Shown here piece after piece: positions 8,419 through 17,373 of a stretch of DNA of 64,000 bases. A model generated the notes under the pieces. That model saw only the letters and a list, made by a program, of their open reading frames with translations. It did not search any database and had not been told where the DNA came from. Origin of the DNA: Polynucleobacter sp. 30F-ANTBAC (GTDB taxonomy: Bacteria; Pseudomonadota; Gammaproteobacteria; Burkholderiales; Burkholderiaceae); assembly GCF_018882385.1 (NCBI RefSeq), contig NZ_JACVON010000001.1:728942-792941 (forward strand), given 5' to 3'. Numbering within the stretch: the stretch's first letter is position 1; each line of letters starts with the position of its first letter. A program made the position numbers and the translations under genes.

Positions 8419-9083
8419 GCCGATAACAATTCTGAGTCTTGAAGCATTTTCAATACTTCACGCTGTCTTAAGATGTGCGTCTTCATGAGCTTCTCTGCTT
8501 CAACAGCATCTCTTGATCGCAATGCTGAAAAAATAGAAAGGTGCTCTTGACATGATTCTTCGATACGGCCTTTGTGATGCAAACTACGGTGCCTTGATAG
8601 ATTCAAAATTCGACGAAGATCGTTGACCATGTTGGTTAACCACTCATTGCCTGCTAAATTTTGTATAGCTTCATGTATCTGACGATTGGTGGAGTAATAA
8701 TCATCGATATTTTTTTCATCGGCGTATTTTTTTAAACGCTGGTGCAAAGATTCCAAAGATTGAATAGCTTGATCGGTAGCTTTTTCTGCGGCTTCATACG
8801 CACAGCGCCCTTCTAGTATGGCCATCAACGGAAAGATATCATTGAGGTCATTGTCAGTTAATTCCGTCACGTAACATCCCTTACGTGGCTCAATCCTCAG
8901 AATTCCTTCAGAAGCGAGGATTCGCATGGCCTCGCGAAATGGCGTTCTGGATACGCCTAGCTCTTCAGAAAGTTTTTGTTCATCAATCCATGACCCTGGC
9001 TTTAAAACTCCGCCAGCCACCATGGAGCGTAAGCGCTCAGTGACTTCAACATACAGGGCTGTTTTAACAATCTTTAATGACAT
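8415..9083 (-). CDS. matR: GntR-family (FadR/FCD type) regulator of malonate genes
   Basis: A 222-residue regulator. The N-terminal winged helix contains LSEELGVSRTPFREAMRIL, the recognition helix region of GntR proteins. The C-terminal FCD domain shows spaced histidines (NRQIHEAI, EHLSIF, KTHILRQ) that usually bind a metal and a carboxylate ligand. An in-frame ATG at 9119 would add 12 residues, but that stretch lies inside a palindromic operator-like element, so ATG 9083 is favoured. It starts the operon and overlaps matA. By analogy with MatR of Rhizobium it probably represses the operon until malonate is present. Confidence 0.85.
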   Translation of the reverse strand: MSLKIVKTALYVEVTERLRSMVAGGVLKPGSWIDEQKLSEELGVSRTPFREAMRILASEGILRIEPRKGCYVTELTDNDLNDIFPLMAILEGRCAYEAAEKATDQAIQSLESLHQRLKKYADEKNIDDYYSTNRQIHEAIQNLAGNEWLTNMVNDLRRILNLSRHRSLHHKGRIEESCQEHLSIFSALRSRDAVEAEKLMKTHILRQREVLKMLQDSELLSA

Positions 9084-9090
9084 GCCATCA

Positions 9091-9119
9091 ATGTATTTTG
9101 TATACATTTTTGAATACAT
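9091..9119 (-). promoter_or_regulatory. Probable MatR operator
   Basis: TGTATACA at 9099-9106 is a perfect palindrome at the centre of a larger imperfect inverted repeat with ATGTATT on one side and AATACAT on the other. GntR/FadR regulators commonly bind such sites, and a TTGTATACAA-type core is what I recall for MatR of Rhizobium. It lies just before the preferred matR start, so autoregulation is likely. Confidence 0.6.
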
Positions 9120-9210
9120 AGGTGGTAACCCTAAAAAAGGGAAAACACTTAGGGCGTACCTTCTGTAGGGCTAATAGTCTTAAAAAATAGCCTGGGTTGA
9201 TCAAGCTAGC

Positions 9211-9996
9211 TTATTTAACCCTTTTAAAGATGAGGTAAGTACCAAAAAATACCATGGGTAAAGAAAGCCATTGGCCCATTGACAACCCTAAGCTTAGTAA
9301 TCCCAAGAAGCTATCAGGCTCACGAGCAAACTCAACCAAAAATCTCAATAGACCATAACCAATTAAGAACACACCTGAGATTTGACCCAAGCTTCTTTTC
9401 TTGGAGGCGTACCACCAAAGAACCACACCTAGACAGAGACCTTCACCAAGTAGTTGGTATAACTGAGAGGGGTGCCTTGTTAATAGGTCACCCGCCTGAG
9501 GAAATATCATGGCCCAAGGCAGATCCGTTGGACGCCCCCAGAGTTCCCCATTAATGAAGTTACCCAAACGACCGAATGCCAGACCAAATGGCACCAACGG
9601 TGCAATCAAATCAGTCACCTCAAAAAAACTTCTATTATTTTTCTTACCAAACCAAAGCATGGCGACGAGAACACCGATGAACCCGCCATGGAAAGACATA
9701 CCACCTTCCCATACGCGTAATACGTCCAGAGGATTTGCCAGGTAGTGCCCTGGCATGTAAAAAACGATGTAGCCCAAACGACCACCCAGGATGACCCCAA
9801 CGACTCCAGCAAATAACAAGTCCTCGATATCTTTAAAGCTCCACCCTGCCTGAGCAACAGACGCCTGCTTCAATCTCAAATAACCCAAAAAAAGAAACTG
9901 CCCAAAAGCCATCAAATACATCAAGCCATACCAATGGATATCCAATGGGCCTAAGCTAATTGCAATCGGATCAAATTGTGGGTGGGTCATAGCCAT
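9211..9996 (-). CDS. lgt: Prolipoprotein diacylglyceryl transferase
   Basis: A 261-residue inner-membrane enzyme with about seven membrane segments. It moves a diacylglyceryl group from phosphatidylglycerol to the lipobox cysteine of prolipoproteins, the first step of lipoprotein maturation. The family signature [16 protein letters not shown] is present near the middle, containing the conserved Arg, Asn and Glu residues, and HWYGLMY near the N-terminus fits the conserved first periplasmic region. Lipoproteins encoded in this window, such as Pal, need it. It follows holC on the same strand, with a short tetranucleotide repeat in between. Confidence 0.95.
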   Translation of the reverse strand: MAMTHPQFDPIAISLGPLDIHWYGLMYLMAFGQFLFLGYLRLKQASVAQAGWSFKDIEDLLFAGVVGVILGGRLGYIVFYMPGHYLANPLDVLRVWEGGMSFHGGFIGVLVAMLWFGKKNNRSFFEVTDLIAPLVPFGLAFGRLGNFINGELWGRPTDLPWAMIFPQAGDLLTRHPSQLYQLLGEGLCLGVVLWWYASKKRSLGQISGVFLIGYGLLRFLVEFAREPDSFLGLLSLGLSMGQWLSLPMVFFGTYLIFKRVK

Positions 9997-10015
9997 GGCT
10001 TTTAGTTTCTTTTTA

Positions 10016-10037
10016 TTGATTGATTGATGGATGGATT
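10016..10037. repeat. Short tetranucleotide repeat upstream of lgt
   Basis: The run ATTGATTGATTGATGGATGG consists of about three GATT-type and two GATG-type units. It lies between the holC stop and the lgt start, about 20 bases before lgt. It is too short and imperfect to be a strong phase-variation tract. Confidence 0.5.
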
Positions 10038-10039
10038 AA

Positions 10040-10504
10040 TTACTGACCCGTTTGATCAAAGTTATGTAAATCATGACCCTGCTCACGATACGCTTTGTAA
10101 CGCTCACGACCAGCTTGGCGATCAGCCTCATCTGTTGAAACAATCTCAACAATTCTTGGAAAGCGAGCTGCTAAATTTTCAACAGAATTTGGCAAATCAC
10201 GACCCACATGAATCAGCACATCACCGTGTGGCAAATACTCCAATTCATTGGCTTCAAAGCTTTCAACAAAGACGACCGGTGTTTCAGCAGCAAAGTCATC
10301 AGTTCCCCATGCATGTGGCAAAAAGTCGACAGCTGCAAAAGTCCATAACTGTTCATCCAATTGCTTGAGGAAATCCCGAGAACCAACCACCACGATATTT
10401 CTGATGGGCAAATCTTCACGATGACTCGCCATGATTTTTCTGATCAAGCGACAGCTGTAAAGCGGCTTATTGTTCACTTGACTGTGGAAATCAATTCTGG
10501 CCAT
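10040..10504 (-). CDS. holC: DNA polymerase III subunit chi
   Basis: A 154-residue protein matching the chi subunit: MARIDFHSQV start, YSCRLIRKIM in the first helix, and HAWGTDDFAAETPVVF in the region that meets psi and SSB in the family. Chi links the clamp loader to single-strand binding protein during replication. It lies 49 bases after pepA on the same strand, the usual pepA-holC order in proteobacteria. The C-terminal tail after about residue 130 is polar and variable. Confidence 0.88.
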   Translation of the reverse strand: MARIDFHSQVNNKPLYSCRLIRKIMASHREDLPIRNIVVVGSRDFLKQLDEQLWTFAAVDFLPHAWGTDDFAAETPVVFVESFEANELEYLPHGDVLIHVGRDLPNSVENLAARFPRIVEIVSTDEADRQAGRERYKAYREQGHDLHNFDQTGQ

Positions 10505-10553
10505 AAGCTTTTACGTATCCTGTTTTAAATAGTTGATGACTGATCAAGTTAAG

Positions 10554-12110
10554 TTACTGAGCCAATAAGTAATTAACAAGTAAAGGTACTGGTCGTCCAG
10601 TAGCACCTTTAGCAGCGCCACTCTTCCAAGCGGTGCCAGCAATATCTAAATGCGCCCAAGTGTACTTTTCCGTATATCTTGCCAAGAAACATGCAGCCGT
10701 AACACTACCTGCAGGTCGGCCACCGATATTAGCCATATCTGCAAAATTAGATTTCAACTGCTCTTGATAAGCGCTATCTAAGGGCATACGCCAAACAGTA
10801 TCTTGAGAATACTTGCCAGCGGTTAAAAGTTTTTCGGCTAACTCATCGTTATCAGAGAACATGCCGGAGTGAACGCCACCTAAAGCAATCACACAAGCAC
10901 CTGTGAGAGTGGCCACATCGATCACGGCAGCCGGTTTAAAACGCTCTACATAAGTGAGCGCATCACAAAGAATCAAGCGACCTTCCGCATCGGTGTTAAG
11001 AATCTCAATCGTTTGACCGGACATGCTCGTGACAATATCGCCTGGACGGGTTGCATCTCCAGATGGCATATTCTCGCAAGTCGGCACCACTGCAATCACA
11101 TTCTTTTTCAACTTCAACTCACCAATAGCGCGCATCGTACCAATCACAGATGCTGCACCACACATGTCGTACTTCATCTCATCCATACCTTCACCAGGCT
11201 TTAATGAAATGCCACCTGTATCAAAAGTAATACCTTTACCAACCAAAACTGTTGGGGCTTCTTTGGCTGAGCCGCCCTGATGTTGAATCACAATGAATTG
11301 AGGTGGTGTTTTAGCACCTTGCGTCACCGCTAAGAAGGCACCCATTTTGAGAGCTTCAATTTCTTTACGCCCCAAAACTTGAACCTTAAAGCCATAATCC
11401 TTTGCTAATTTTTTAGCAGTTTGACCAAGGTAAGTCGGCGTACAAATATTCGGCGGTAAATTACCAAGATCTTTGGTTAGATCCATTCCGTTTGAAATAG
11501 CCAATCCTTCAGAAAGCGCTTTTTGCAAATCTTTATTGTTTTTTGCATTGCTAGCAACAAAAAGCTTCTTAAGCTTTGGTGCCTTTTCTGCCGGCTTGGT
11601 TTTGAATTGAGGATGCCTTGCCCCAAATTTATACAGTTGCTCTCTGGCTAATTGAACCAATAAACGTGCCTGCGACAAACCATCCTTGGATGGTAGTGCT
11701 GTAAAAACCCATAGCGCATCTTTTGCAGAACTCCCAACCAACGCCCTTAAACCTGAGCTTAACCATTTGGAGAAAGAATGCCCCGCCTTACTTGATGACG
11801 GTGGTAATTTTGCTTCTTCACCAGCACAAACCAACAGCAAACGTTCTGCCTTTAAGCCCAATTTAGCCCAAGCATCTGTGGAGGTGAGCATCAATGTACT
11901 GCCAGCCTGGGTATCCAAATCACCTTGATCAATAGCCTTTGCAATAGCGCCGTGAGTCGCTGTATTCAAGGCGCCAAGATGACCCGATAGCTTTTTGGCA
12001 TTTTTGATATCTTCTGCCTGAAAAGCAATGACCAAGCAGCCAACAGCCTGATTCATCTGTGCTTTAATTCCTAAAGCGCCCTCAACAAATACTTTCGTGC
12101 TACATTCCAT
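10554..12110 (-). CDS. pepA: Leucyl aminopeptidase (PepA, M17 family)
   Basis: A 518-residue protein with an N-terminal macro-like domain and a C-terminal two-metal catalytic domain. Metal and active-site motifs are clear: [26 protein letters not shown] and the M17 signature NTDAEGRL. It removes N-terminal residues from peptides as a hexamer; in E. coli the same protein also binds DNA at Xer sites and the carAB promoter. An in-frame start at 12200 would run into lptF on the other strand; ATG 12110 gives a normal length and a 63-base divergent promoter region. It is followed by holC. Confidence 0.95.
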   Translation of the reverse strand: MECSTKVFVEGALGIKAQMNQAVGCLVIAFQAEDIKNAKKLSGHLGALNTATHGAIAKAIDQGDLDTQAGSTLMLTSTDAWAKLGLKAERLLLVCAGEEAKLPPSSSKAGHSFSKWLSSGLRALVGSSAKDALWVFTALPSKDGLSQARLLVQLAREQLYKFGARHPQFKTKPAEKAPKLKKLFVASNAKNNKDLQKALSEGLAISNGMDLTKDLGNLPPNICTPTYLGQTAKKLAKDYGFKVQVLGRKEIEALKMGAFLAVTQGAKTPPQFIVIQHQGGSAKEAPTVLVGKGITFDTGGISLKPGEGMDEMKYDMCGAASVIGTMRAIGELKLKKNVIAVVPTCENMPSGDATRPGDIVTSMSGQTIEILNTDAEGRLILCDALTYVERFKPAAVIDVATLTGACVIALGGVHSGMFSDNDELAEKLLTAGKYSQDTVWRMPLDSAYQEQLKSNFADMANIGGRPAGSVTAACFLARYTEKYTWAHLDIAGTAWKSGAAKGATGRPVPLLVNYLLAQ

Positions 12111-12173
12111 ATGCTTATCCTTTACACAAGGGAAGTTACTAATACCCTTGATTATCGCCCAGCTTAGCTTTTT

Positions 12174-13301
12174 ATGATCTTTAAAAGAGCCCTTCGACAA
12201 GAACTGAATTTCACCATCGGCGTGGTGTTCATGGTTTTGGTCACCCTCGTTTTGACCAACCTCATGATCCGGGTGCTCGGTAACGCTGCCAGTGGCACTG
12301 CCAACCCAAAGGATGCCATCGTTTTAATTGGTCTTGGGATGATCAATTATTTACCTATTTTGCTGACTGCTTCTATTTTTGTGGCGGTTTTAATGGTTTT
12401 AACCCGCTGGTACAAAGATTCTGAAATGGTGATTTGGCAAACAGCCGGCTTGAGCTTATTTACAATTCTTAAGCCGCTCATTTCTTACACCATTCCATTA
12501 AGTATCGTCATCGGCGCCCTCTCAATCTTCCTATCACCCTGGGCCAACGAGCAATCAGCCACTATCAAACAACGCTTCCAGCAACGTGACGATATTTCGA
12601 TGTTAGCTCCAGGTCAATTTAGAGAATCCTCTGGCAACAATCGAGTGTTTTTCATTGAAAGCATGAATCCACAGGATGATACGTTTAAGAATATTTTTGT
12701 TACAGATTTCGGCAAAGACCGTCAGCTCGTTGCCGTATCCAAACAAGGCTACATTGAAAATAAACCTTCTGGTGAAAAGCATTTGATTCTTGAGGCAGGC
12801 AGGCGCTATGAGGGCACCCCTGGTAATACGGATTTCCGCATTACAGAGTTCAATCGTTACACCGTCAAACTTGATAGTAAAGTAGTTGACCCGATCATTA
12901 ACAGCCCTAAACTCTTGCCAGTTTGGGAATTACTAAAAGATCCCAATCGCATTCATTTGGGTGAGTTACTTTGGCGTTTTGGCTTACCTTTGATGGCGCT
13001 GGTATTTGTCATCATAGCAATCCCGCTTTCCTATATTGACCCTCGCAGAGGTCGTTACACCGCCCTGATCATGGCGGTACTGATTTACTTCACGTACTCC
13101 AATTTACTCAAACTGATGCAAGCTTGGGTAGGCTCTGGAAAAATTGATTTCATGATCGGCTCCTGGCTATTGCATGTCATTGGTGCATTGATTGGTTTAG
13201 GGTTCATCTTTTATCGACAAAATAGATCCATTACTCTCTATGGTCGACTCAAGCGTTTGATTGGGCGAAAAACACCTGGAGGCGCTTCCAATGTGGCATA
13301 A
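12174..13301 (+). CDS. lptF: LPS export ABC transporter permease LptF
   Basis: A 375-residue YjgP/YjgQ permease with three membrane helices at each end and a large periplasmic beta-jellyroll domain (about 125-265). With LptG and LptB it extracts lipopolysaccharide from the inner membrane and passes it to Lpt[23 protein letters not shown] is the first membrane segment region. The gene is divergent from pepA and overlaps lptG by 11 bases, the standard arrangement. Confidence 0.95.
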   Translation: MIFKRALRQELNFTIGVVFMVLVTLVLTNLMIRVLGNAASGTANPKDAIVLIGLGMINYLPILLTASIFVAVLMVLTRWYKDSEMVIWQTAGLSLFTILKPLISYTIPLSIVIGALSIFLSPWANEQSATIKQRFQQRDDISMLAPGQFRESSGNNRVFFIESMNPQDDTFKNIFVTDFGKDRQLVAVSKQGYIENKPSGEKHLILEAGRRYEGTPGNTDFRITEFNRYTVKLDSKVVDPIINSPKLLPVWELLKDPNRIHLGELLWRFGLPLMALVFVIIAIPLSYIDPRRGRYTALIMAVLIYFTYSNLLKLMQAWVGSGKIDFMIGSWLLHVIGALIGLGFIFYRQNRSITLYGRLKRLIGRKTPGGASNVA

Positions 13302-14451
13302 GTTATTTCCTCTGGTATACGAGCGTTATCTAGCCAAACAAATTTACCTGGCATTTATTTTTATTTTGTTTGCTTTGATGTCTTTGTTTATTTTCTTTGA
13401 CTTCATTGCAGAGATGGGTGACTTGGGCGGCAGCTACACAGTATTGTGGGCCTTTCTAACAGTCCTATTAAGAGTGCCCAGCCGATTAGTTGAAATCATA
13501 CCGATTGCGGGTTTAATCGGTGGTATCTACGTGATGGCCAGCATGGCTGCTCAATCGGAATATACGATTTTGAGAGTTGCCGGATTGGACACCGGCAAAG
13601 CCCTTGCCACCTTGATGAAAATCGCATTTCCAATTGCTTTATTAATTTTATTAATGAGCGAAGTTGTTGGTCCCTTTACGGAAGGCCTCTCAAAAAATGT
13701 TCGCCTTGCTGCAATCAATCAAGGAAAAGAAGTTTTAGAGTTCCGCTCGGGCGCCTGGATCAAAGATAAATTGCGTGGCAATGATGGCAAGGGGGCTATT
13801 CAAGATGGTATTCGCTATATCAACGTGGGCTCACTTGAAAAAAATGAAACGATCAAAGGCTTCAGAATGTATGAGTTCGATGCTAATCATCGTTTATTAA
13901 TTACTAGGACAGCTGAAACAGTTCAATTCATTGGTAATGGTCAATGGCAATTAAATAAAGTGACTGAAACAAGATTTTCAGAGTTAACCAATTCGGATCG
14001 TCTAGAACCTAGCTTTAGTACTCAAATCAAAAAATCAGATCAGTTAGAGATTGAAACAGAGGTTAGCCCTCAGCTTTTGGGAGCGCTCCTAATTAAACCT
14101 GACCGCCTCTCCATTATTGATTTATTCAGTTACATCAATCATCTAAAAGAGAACAAACAAGACTATCAGCGCTATGCCATTTCTTTCTGGAAAAAAGTGA
14201 TCTACCCGTTCACTATTTTGGTGATGTTAGCTTTGGCCTTACCATTTGCTTACCTCCAAACAAGATCGGGCGGCATTGGATACAAGGTGTTTGGTGGGAT
14301 CATGCTGGGCATTAGCTTCCAGTTATTTAATAGTTTGTTTTCTCATGCGGGTCTCTTAGGCGAATGGCCCGCCCTCCTAAGTGCATCTATACCTGCACTG
14401 CTATATTTTATTTTGGCCATATTTGGCATTCGCTGGGTATCCAAAGTTTAA
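13291..14451 (+). CDS. lptG: LPS export ABC transporter permease LptG
   Basis: A 386-residue partner of LptF with the same layout: membrane helices at about 15-125, a periplasmic jellyroll, and three helices at about 300-385. YERYLAKQIYLAFIFILFALM is typical of the LptG N-terminus. The start is placed at ATG 13291, which has GGAGG at 13278-13282; an in-frame ATG at 13261 lies inside lptF without a good ribosome binding site. It overlaps lptF by 11 bases. Confidence 0.95.
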   Translation: MWHKLFPLVYERYLAKQIYLAFIFILFALMSLFIFFDFIAEMGDLGGSYTVLWAFLTVLLRVPSRLVEIIPIAGLIGGIYVMASMAAQSEYTILRVAGLDTGKALATLMKIAFPIALLILLMSEVVGPFTEGLSKNVRLAAINQGKEVLEFRSGAWIKDKLRGNDGKGAIQDGIRYINVGSLEKNETIKGFRMYEFDANHRLLITRTAETVQFIGNGQWQLNKVTETRFSELTNSDRLEPSFSTQIKKSDQLEIETEVSPQLLGALLIKPDRLSIIDLFSYINHLKENKQDYQRYAISFWKKVIYPFTILVMLALALPFAYLQTRSGGIGYKVFGGIMLGISFQLFNSLFSHAGLLGEWPALLSASIPALLYFILAIFGIRWVSKV

Positions 14452-14487
14452 ATCCCCAACTGCATTTTTCTTCATATAGAATGGTTT

Positions 14488-14503
14488 CTTTATATTAATA
14501 AAG
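14488..14503. promoter_or_regulatory. Palindrome upstream of the CysB-like gene
   Basis: CTTTAT-ATTA-ATAAAG is a perfect 6-bp inverted repeat about 20 bases before the LysR-type gene. LysR regulators often bind dyads near their own promoter, so autoregulation is possible. The sequence is AT-rich and could be chance. Confidence 0.3.
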
Positions 14504-14523
14504 ATATATAGAAGCTATTCACA

Positions 14524-15465
14524 ATGAACTTACACCAATTTAGATTTGTTAGAGAAGCCGTGCGTCAGAACTTTAATTTGACGGAAGCCGCCAAAACACT
14601 CTTCACATCACAGCCTGGCGTTTCAAAAGCCATTTTGGAATTAGAGGATGAATTAGGTGTTGATATTTTTCGTCGGCATGGCAAAAGAATTAGAAATCTT
14701 ACCGAACCGGGTAAGCGAATACTAACTTCTATTGAAAGAATTTTGATGGAAGTTGAGACTTTAAAGCGTGTTGGTAAAGATTTTGCAGCACAAGATCAAG
14801 GTAGCTTCGTCATTGCCACAACTCATACACAGGCGCGCTATGCGCTACCAAAAGTTTTAACGGAATTCACCAAACTTTTCCCCAAGGTCCGGGTTAGCAT
14901 CCAACAGGGTAGCCCCCAACAAATAGCCGATATGCTCATCCACGATCGAGCTGATATCGCAATTGCAACAGAGGGTATCGCTGGCGTTGATGGCCTCCTG
15001 GCTTTACCAGGGTATCAATGGCAACACGTGATTGCTGTTCAACCCGATCACCCCCTGCTTAGCAAAAAGAATATTGCATTAGAGGACTTGGCTGAATACC
15101 CCATCATCACGTACGACCCAGCTTTCGCGGGACGCAGCAAAATTGATAAAGCATTTAGCAGTAAGAACCTTCAGCCTGACGTTGTTTTAGAAGCGATTGA
15201 TGCTGACGTGATCAAGACGTATGTTGAAACCGGCATGGGTATCGGCATTGTCGCGGGAGTTGCCTATGATGCCGATCGGGATCGCAATCTACGGGTCATT
15301 CCAGCGGGGCATTTATTTGGTAACAATGTCACTAAGATTGCGGTGAAACAAAATGCGTATTTGCGCTCTTTTGTTTATACCTTTATTGAATTGTTCTCTC
15401 CCACATTAACTCGCAAATTAGTCGACCAAGCGATGTCGGGTGAAAACGTCGATTACCAAATTTAA
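14524..15465 (+). CDS. cysB: LysR-family regulator, CysB/Cbl type
   Basis: A 313-residue LysR-type regulator. Its N-terminal helix-turn-helix (NLTEAAKTLFTSQPGVSKAILELEDELGVDIF) has the TSQPGVSKAI recognition segment of CysB and Cbl. The effector domain contains TTHTQARYALP, whose TTHTQ residues match the sulfate or O-acetylserine binding loop of CysB. CysB activates sulfate uptake and reduction genes when sulfur is limiting. No cysteine synthesis genes are adjacent. It ends within 4 bases of the converging rlmJ stop. Confidence 0.88.
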   Translation: MNLHQFRFVREAVRQNFNLTEAAKTLFTSQPGVSKAILELEDELGVDIFRRHGKRIRNLTEPGKRILTSIERILMEVETLKRVGKDFAAQDQGSFVIATTHTQARYALPKVLTEFTKLFPKVRVSIQQGSPQQIADMLIHDRADIAIATEGIAGVDGLLALPGYQWQHVIAVQPDHPLLSKKNIALEDLAEYPIITYDPAFAGRSKIDKAFSSKNLQPDVVLEAIDADVIKTYVETGMGIGIVAGVAYDADRDRNLRVIPAGHLFGNNVTKIAVKQNAYLRSFVYTFIELFSPTLTRKLVDQAMSGENVDYQI

Positions 15466-16295
15466 TTGGCGCTGATCTCAAAACTAGCCCCATCAAATTG
15501 GGCTAGTTTTTCAGTGAGGTAGGGCATCACTTCTTGCATTTTTTCCGCAAGTATCCAAGGTGGATTGATGATAAATAAGCCACTACCCAACATGCCAAAG
15601 CCTTGTGCATCAGGCTCTTGGACAAGCATTGAAATATTGAGCGTCTTATCTGAAAGTTCCCGCATTTGATCAATTAAATACACATGATCACCCCGAGTGA
15701 GTATTGGATACCACACGATATAAACACCTTCAGCAAATTTCTTAAGACCCTCTGAGAGAGCCTCAATCACCTTGGGGTAATCCGACTTGATCTCGTAAGG
15801 TGGATCCATAAAGACCACTGCCCTTCTTGTAGGGGGCGGCAATAAAGCTTTCAGAGAAGCAAAGCCATCGCCTTTAAAAACTTTAGCTTGGCGATCACGA
15901 TCAAAGTGCTCTTCTAAGATATCAAAATCAGTTGGATGTAATTCGTATAAACGCATGCGATCATCAGCACGAATCGAGCGACGAATCACCTCAGGGGAGC
16001 CAGGGTACAAACTCCAATCACCTTTGGCGTTGCAGCGCTGAATTAAATCCACATACTCTTGCAATACGTTTGGCAAATCCTGACAGTCCCATAAGCGCGC
16101 AATACCTTCGAGATATTCTGATTTTTTATTGGCGTAATCGGATGCTAATGAATACATGCCCGCACCAGCATGGGTATCGATAACCCAATACGGCTTGTCT
16201 TTTTGATTCATATAAGCTAATACTTGCTGAAGAACGCAATGCTTTAAAACATCGGCGTGATTGCCAGCATGGAAAGCATGGCGGTATGCAAGCAT
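15462..16295 (-). CDS. rlmJ: 23S rRNA (adenine-2030 N6)-methyltransferase
   Basis: A 277-residue protein of the RlmJ family. It starts MLAYRHAFHAGNHADVLKH, the diagnostic N-terminus. THAGAGMY at 41-48 is the SAM-binding loop and DPPY at 164-167 is the catalytic motif of adenine-N6 methyltransferases. It methylates A2030 of 23S rRNA before assembly is complete. Its 3' end overlaps that of the cysB-like gene by 4 bases, so the two messages are complementary at their tails. tRNA-Leu lies upstream. Confidence 0.93.
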   Translation of the reverse strand: MLAYRHAFHAGNHADVLKHCVLQQVLAYMNQKDKPYWVIDTHAGAGMYSLASDYANKKSEYLEGIARLWDCQDLPNVLQEYVDLIQRCNAKGDWSLYPGSPEVIRRSIRADDRMRLYELHPTDFDILEEHFDRDRQAKVFKGDGFASLKALLPPPTRRAVVFMDPPYEIKSDYPKVIEALSEGLKKFAEGVYIVWYPILTRGDHVYLIDQMRELSDKTLNISMLVQEPDAQGFGMLGSGLFIINPPWILAEKMQEVMPYLTEKLAQFDGASFEISAN

Positions 16296-16330
16296 GGGAA
16301 GTTGTGGACTTTTAGTCTTTAAGAGTTGTT

Positions 16331-16416
16331 TGGTGCCGCGGGACGGACTCGAACCGTCACACCTTTTGGGCGGGAGATTTTGAGTCTCCTGTGTCTACCA
16401 ATTTCACCACCACGGC
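16331..16416 (-). tRNA. tRNA-Leu (anticodon CAA)
   Basis: The 86-base gene has acceptor arms GCCGTGG and CCGCGGC, an encoded CCA end and a GTTCGAGTC T-arm. The anticodon loop CTCAAAA between GGAGA and TCTCC gives anticodon CAA, which reads UUG. The long variable arm is typical of a class II leucine tRNA and the whole resembles E. coli leuX. Confidence 0.95.
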
Positions 16417-16475
16417 GCACCTTGCATCCTGTTTTAAAAGACTTTTCAGCCCTTCAAAATCTTGCAAGTCTTCTA

Positions 16476-17354
16476 TTATGCCTCAAGTACTCTAAGAAGT
16501 GAAGAAGTGTCGTCGTGACCCCAACCGGCATCCATCAACTTCCCTAACTGAGAAGCCACCGTCTGCAAGGCTGGCATGTCAATACCAGCGTCCTTGGCAA
16601 CATCTTTGACCAAGAAAAAATCCTTGGCATGCAAACGGGCTTCAATACCTGCTTTGAAATCTCTGGCAACCATCTTCGGACCCATTAAATCCAACATACG
16701 GCTACCTGCCATACCGCCAGAAATGGCTTCAAATACTTTTTGTAAGTCAGCGCCATTCACCGCAGCAAACCTCAATGACTCGGCCACACCTTGGATATTG
16801 ATGACCTGAGCAATTTGATTACATAATTTAGCTACCTGGCCATGACCAACGCCACCAATGTGTGTCATGGTCTTCGTGTAGTTTTTAACAATTTCTTTTA
16901 CTTTTGCCACATCGGTATCAGTACCACCCAACATCATGACTAAGCTACCTTCGGTTGCTGCTTTAACGCCACCACTAACTGGAGCATCCACGTAACCGAT
17001 ACCTTTGGTCGCCATCACTGCAGCAATGTCTTTGGTACTTTGTGGATCAATCGTACTGTGGTCAATACAAATGGCTCCTGGTTTAGCGGACTGAATGACT
17101 GAATCAGGGGTCAGGTGCAACACTTGCGCCACATCCTGCGGCCCCATCACATTGGTGATGATGTAATCGGCACCCTGCGCCGCCTCTGCAGGTGAGGCAC
17201 AAGCGATAGCACCTGCGTCAATCAAATGTTTCGCCTCTCCTTGAAAAACTTCTGGGCGTCGCGCGTAGATGCGCAATTGATGCCCAGCCTTTAACAAATA
17301 GCCAACCATCGGTCGACCCATATTACCCAAGCCAATAAATGCAATGGTGCTCAT
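16476..17354 (-). CDS. NAD(P)-dependent 3-hydroxyisobutyrate dehydrogenase-family protein
   Basis: A 292-residue beta-hydroxyacid dehydrogenase. The N-terminal Rossmann fold has GLGNMG at 9-14, substrate residues lie in DAPVSGG at 123-129, and the catalytic lysine is Lys176 in HGQVAKLCNQ. Family members include 3-hydroxyisobutyrate dehydrogenase, tartronate semialdehyde reductase (GarR) and related imine reductases; sequence alone does not fix the substrate. It is 19 bases downstream of the quinone oxidoreductase gene on the same strand and could be co-transcribed with it. Confidence 0.85.
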   Translation of the reverse strand: MSTIAFIGLGNMGRPMVGYLLKAGHQLRIYARRPEVFQGEAKHLIDAGAIACASPAEAAQGADYIITNVMGPQDVAQVLHLTPDSVIQSAKPGAICIDHSTIDPQSTKDIAAVMATKGIGYVDAPVSGGVKAATEGSLVMMLGGTDTDVAKVKEIVKNYTKTMTHIGGVGHGQVAKLCNQIAQVINIQGVAESLRFAAVNGADLQKVFEAISGGMAGSRMLDLMGPKMVARDFKAGIEARLHAKDFFLVKDVAKDAGIDMPALQTVASQLGKLMDAGWGHDDTSSLLRVLEA

Positions 17355-17373
17355 TTGTTTACTCCGAATTGAA

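Noticed and set aside
12111-12200. Longer PepA N-terminus
   Set aside because: It would overlap lptF on the opposite strand and give a longer protein than the family norm.
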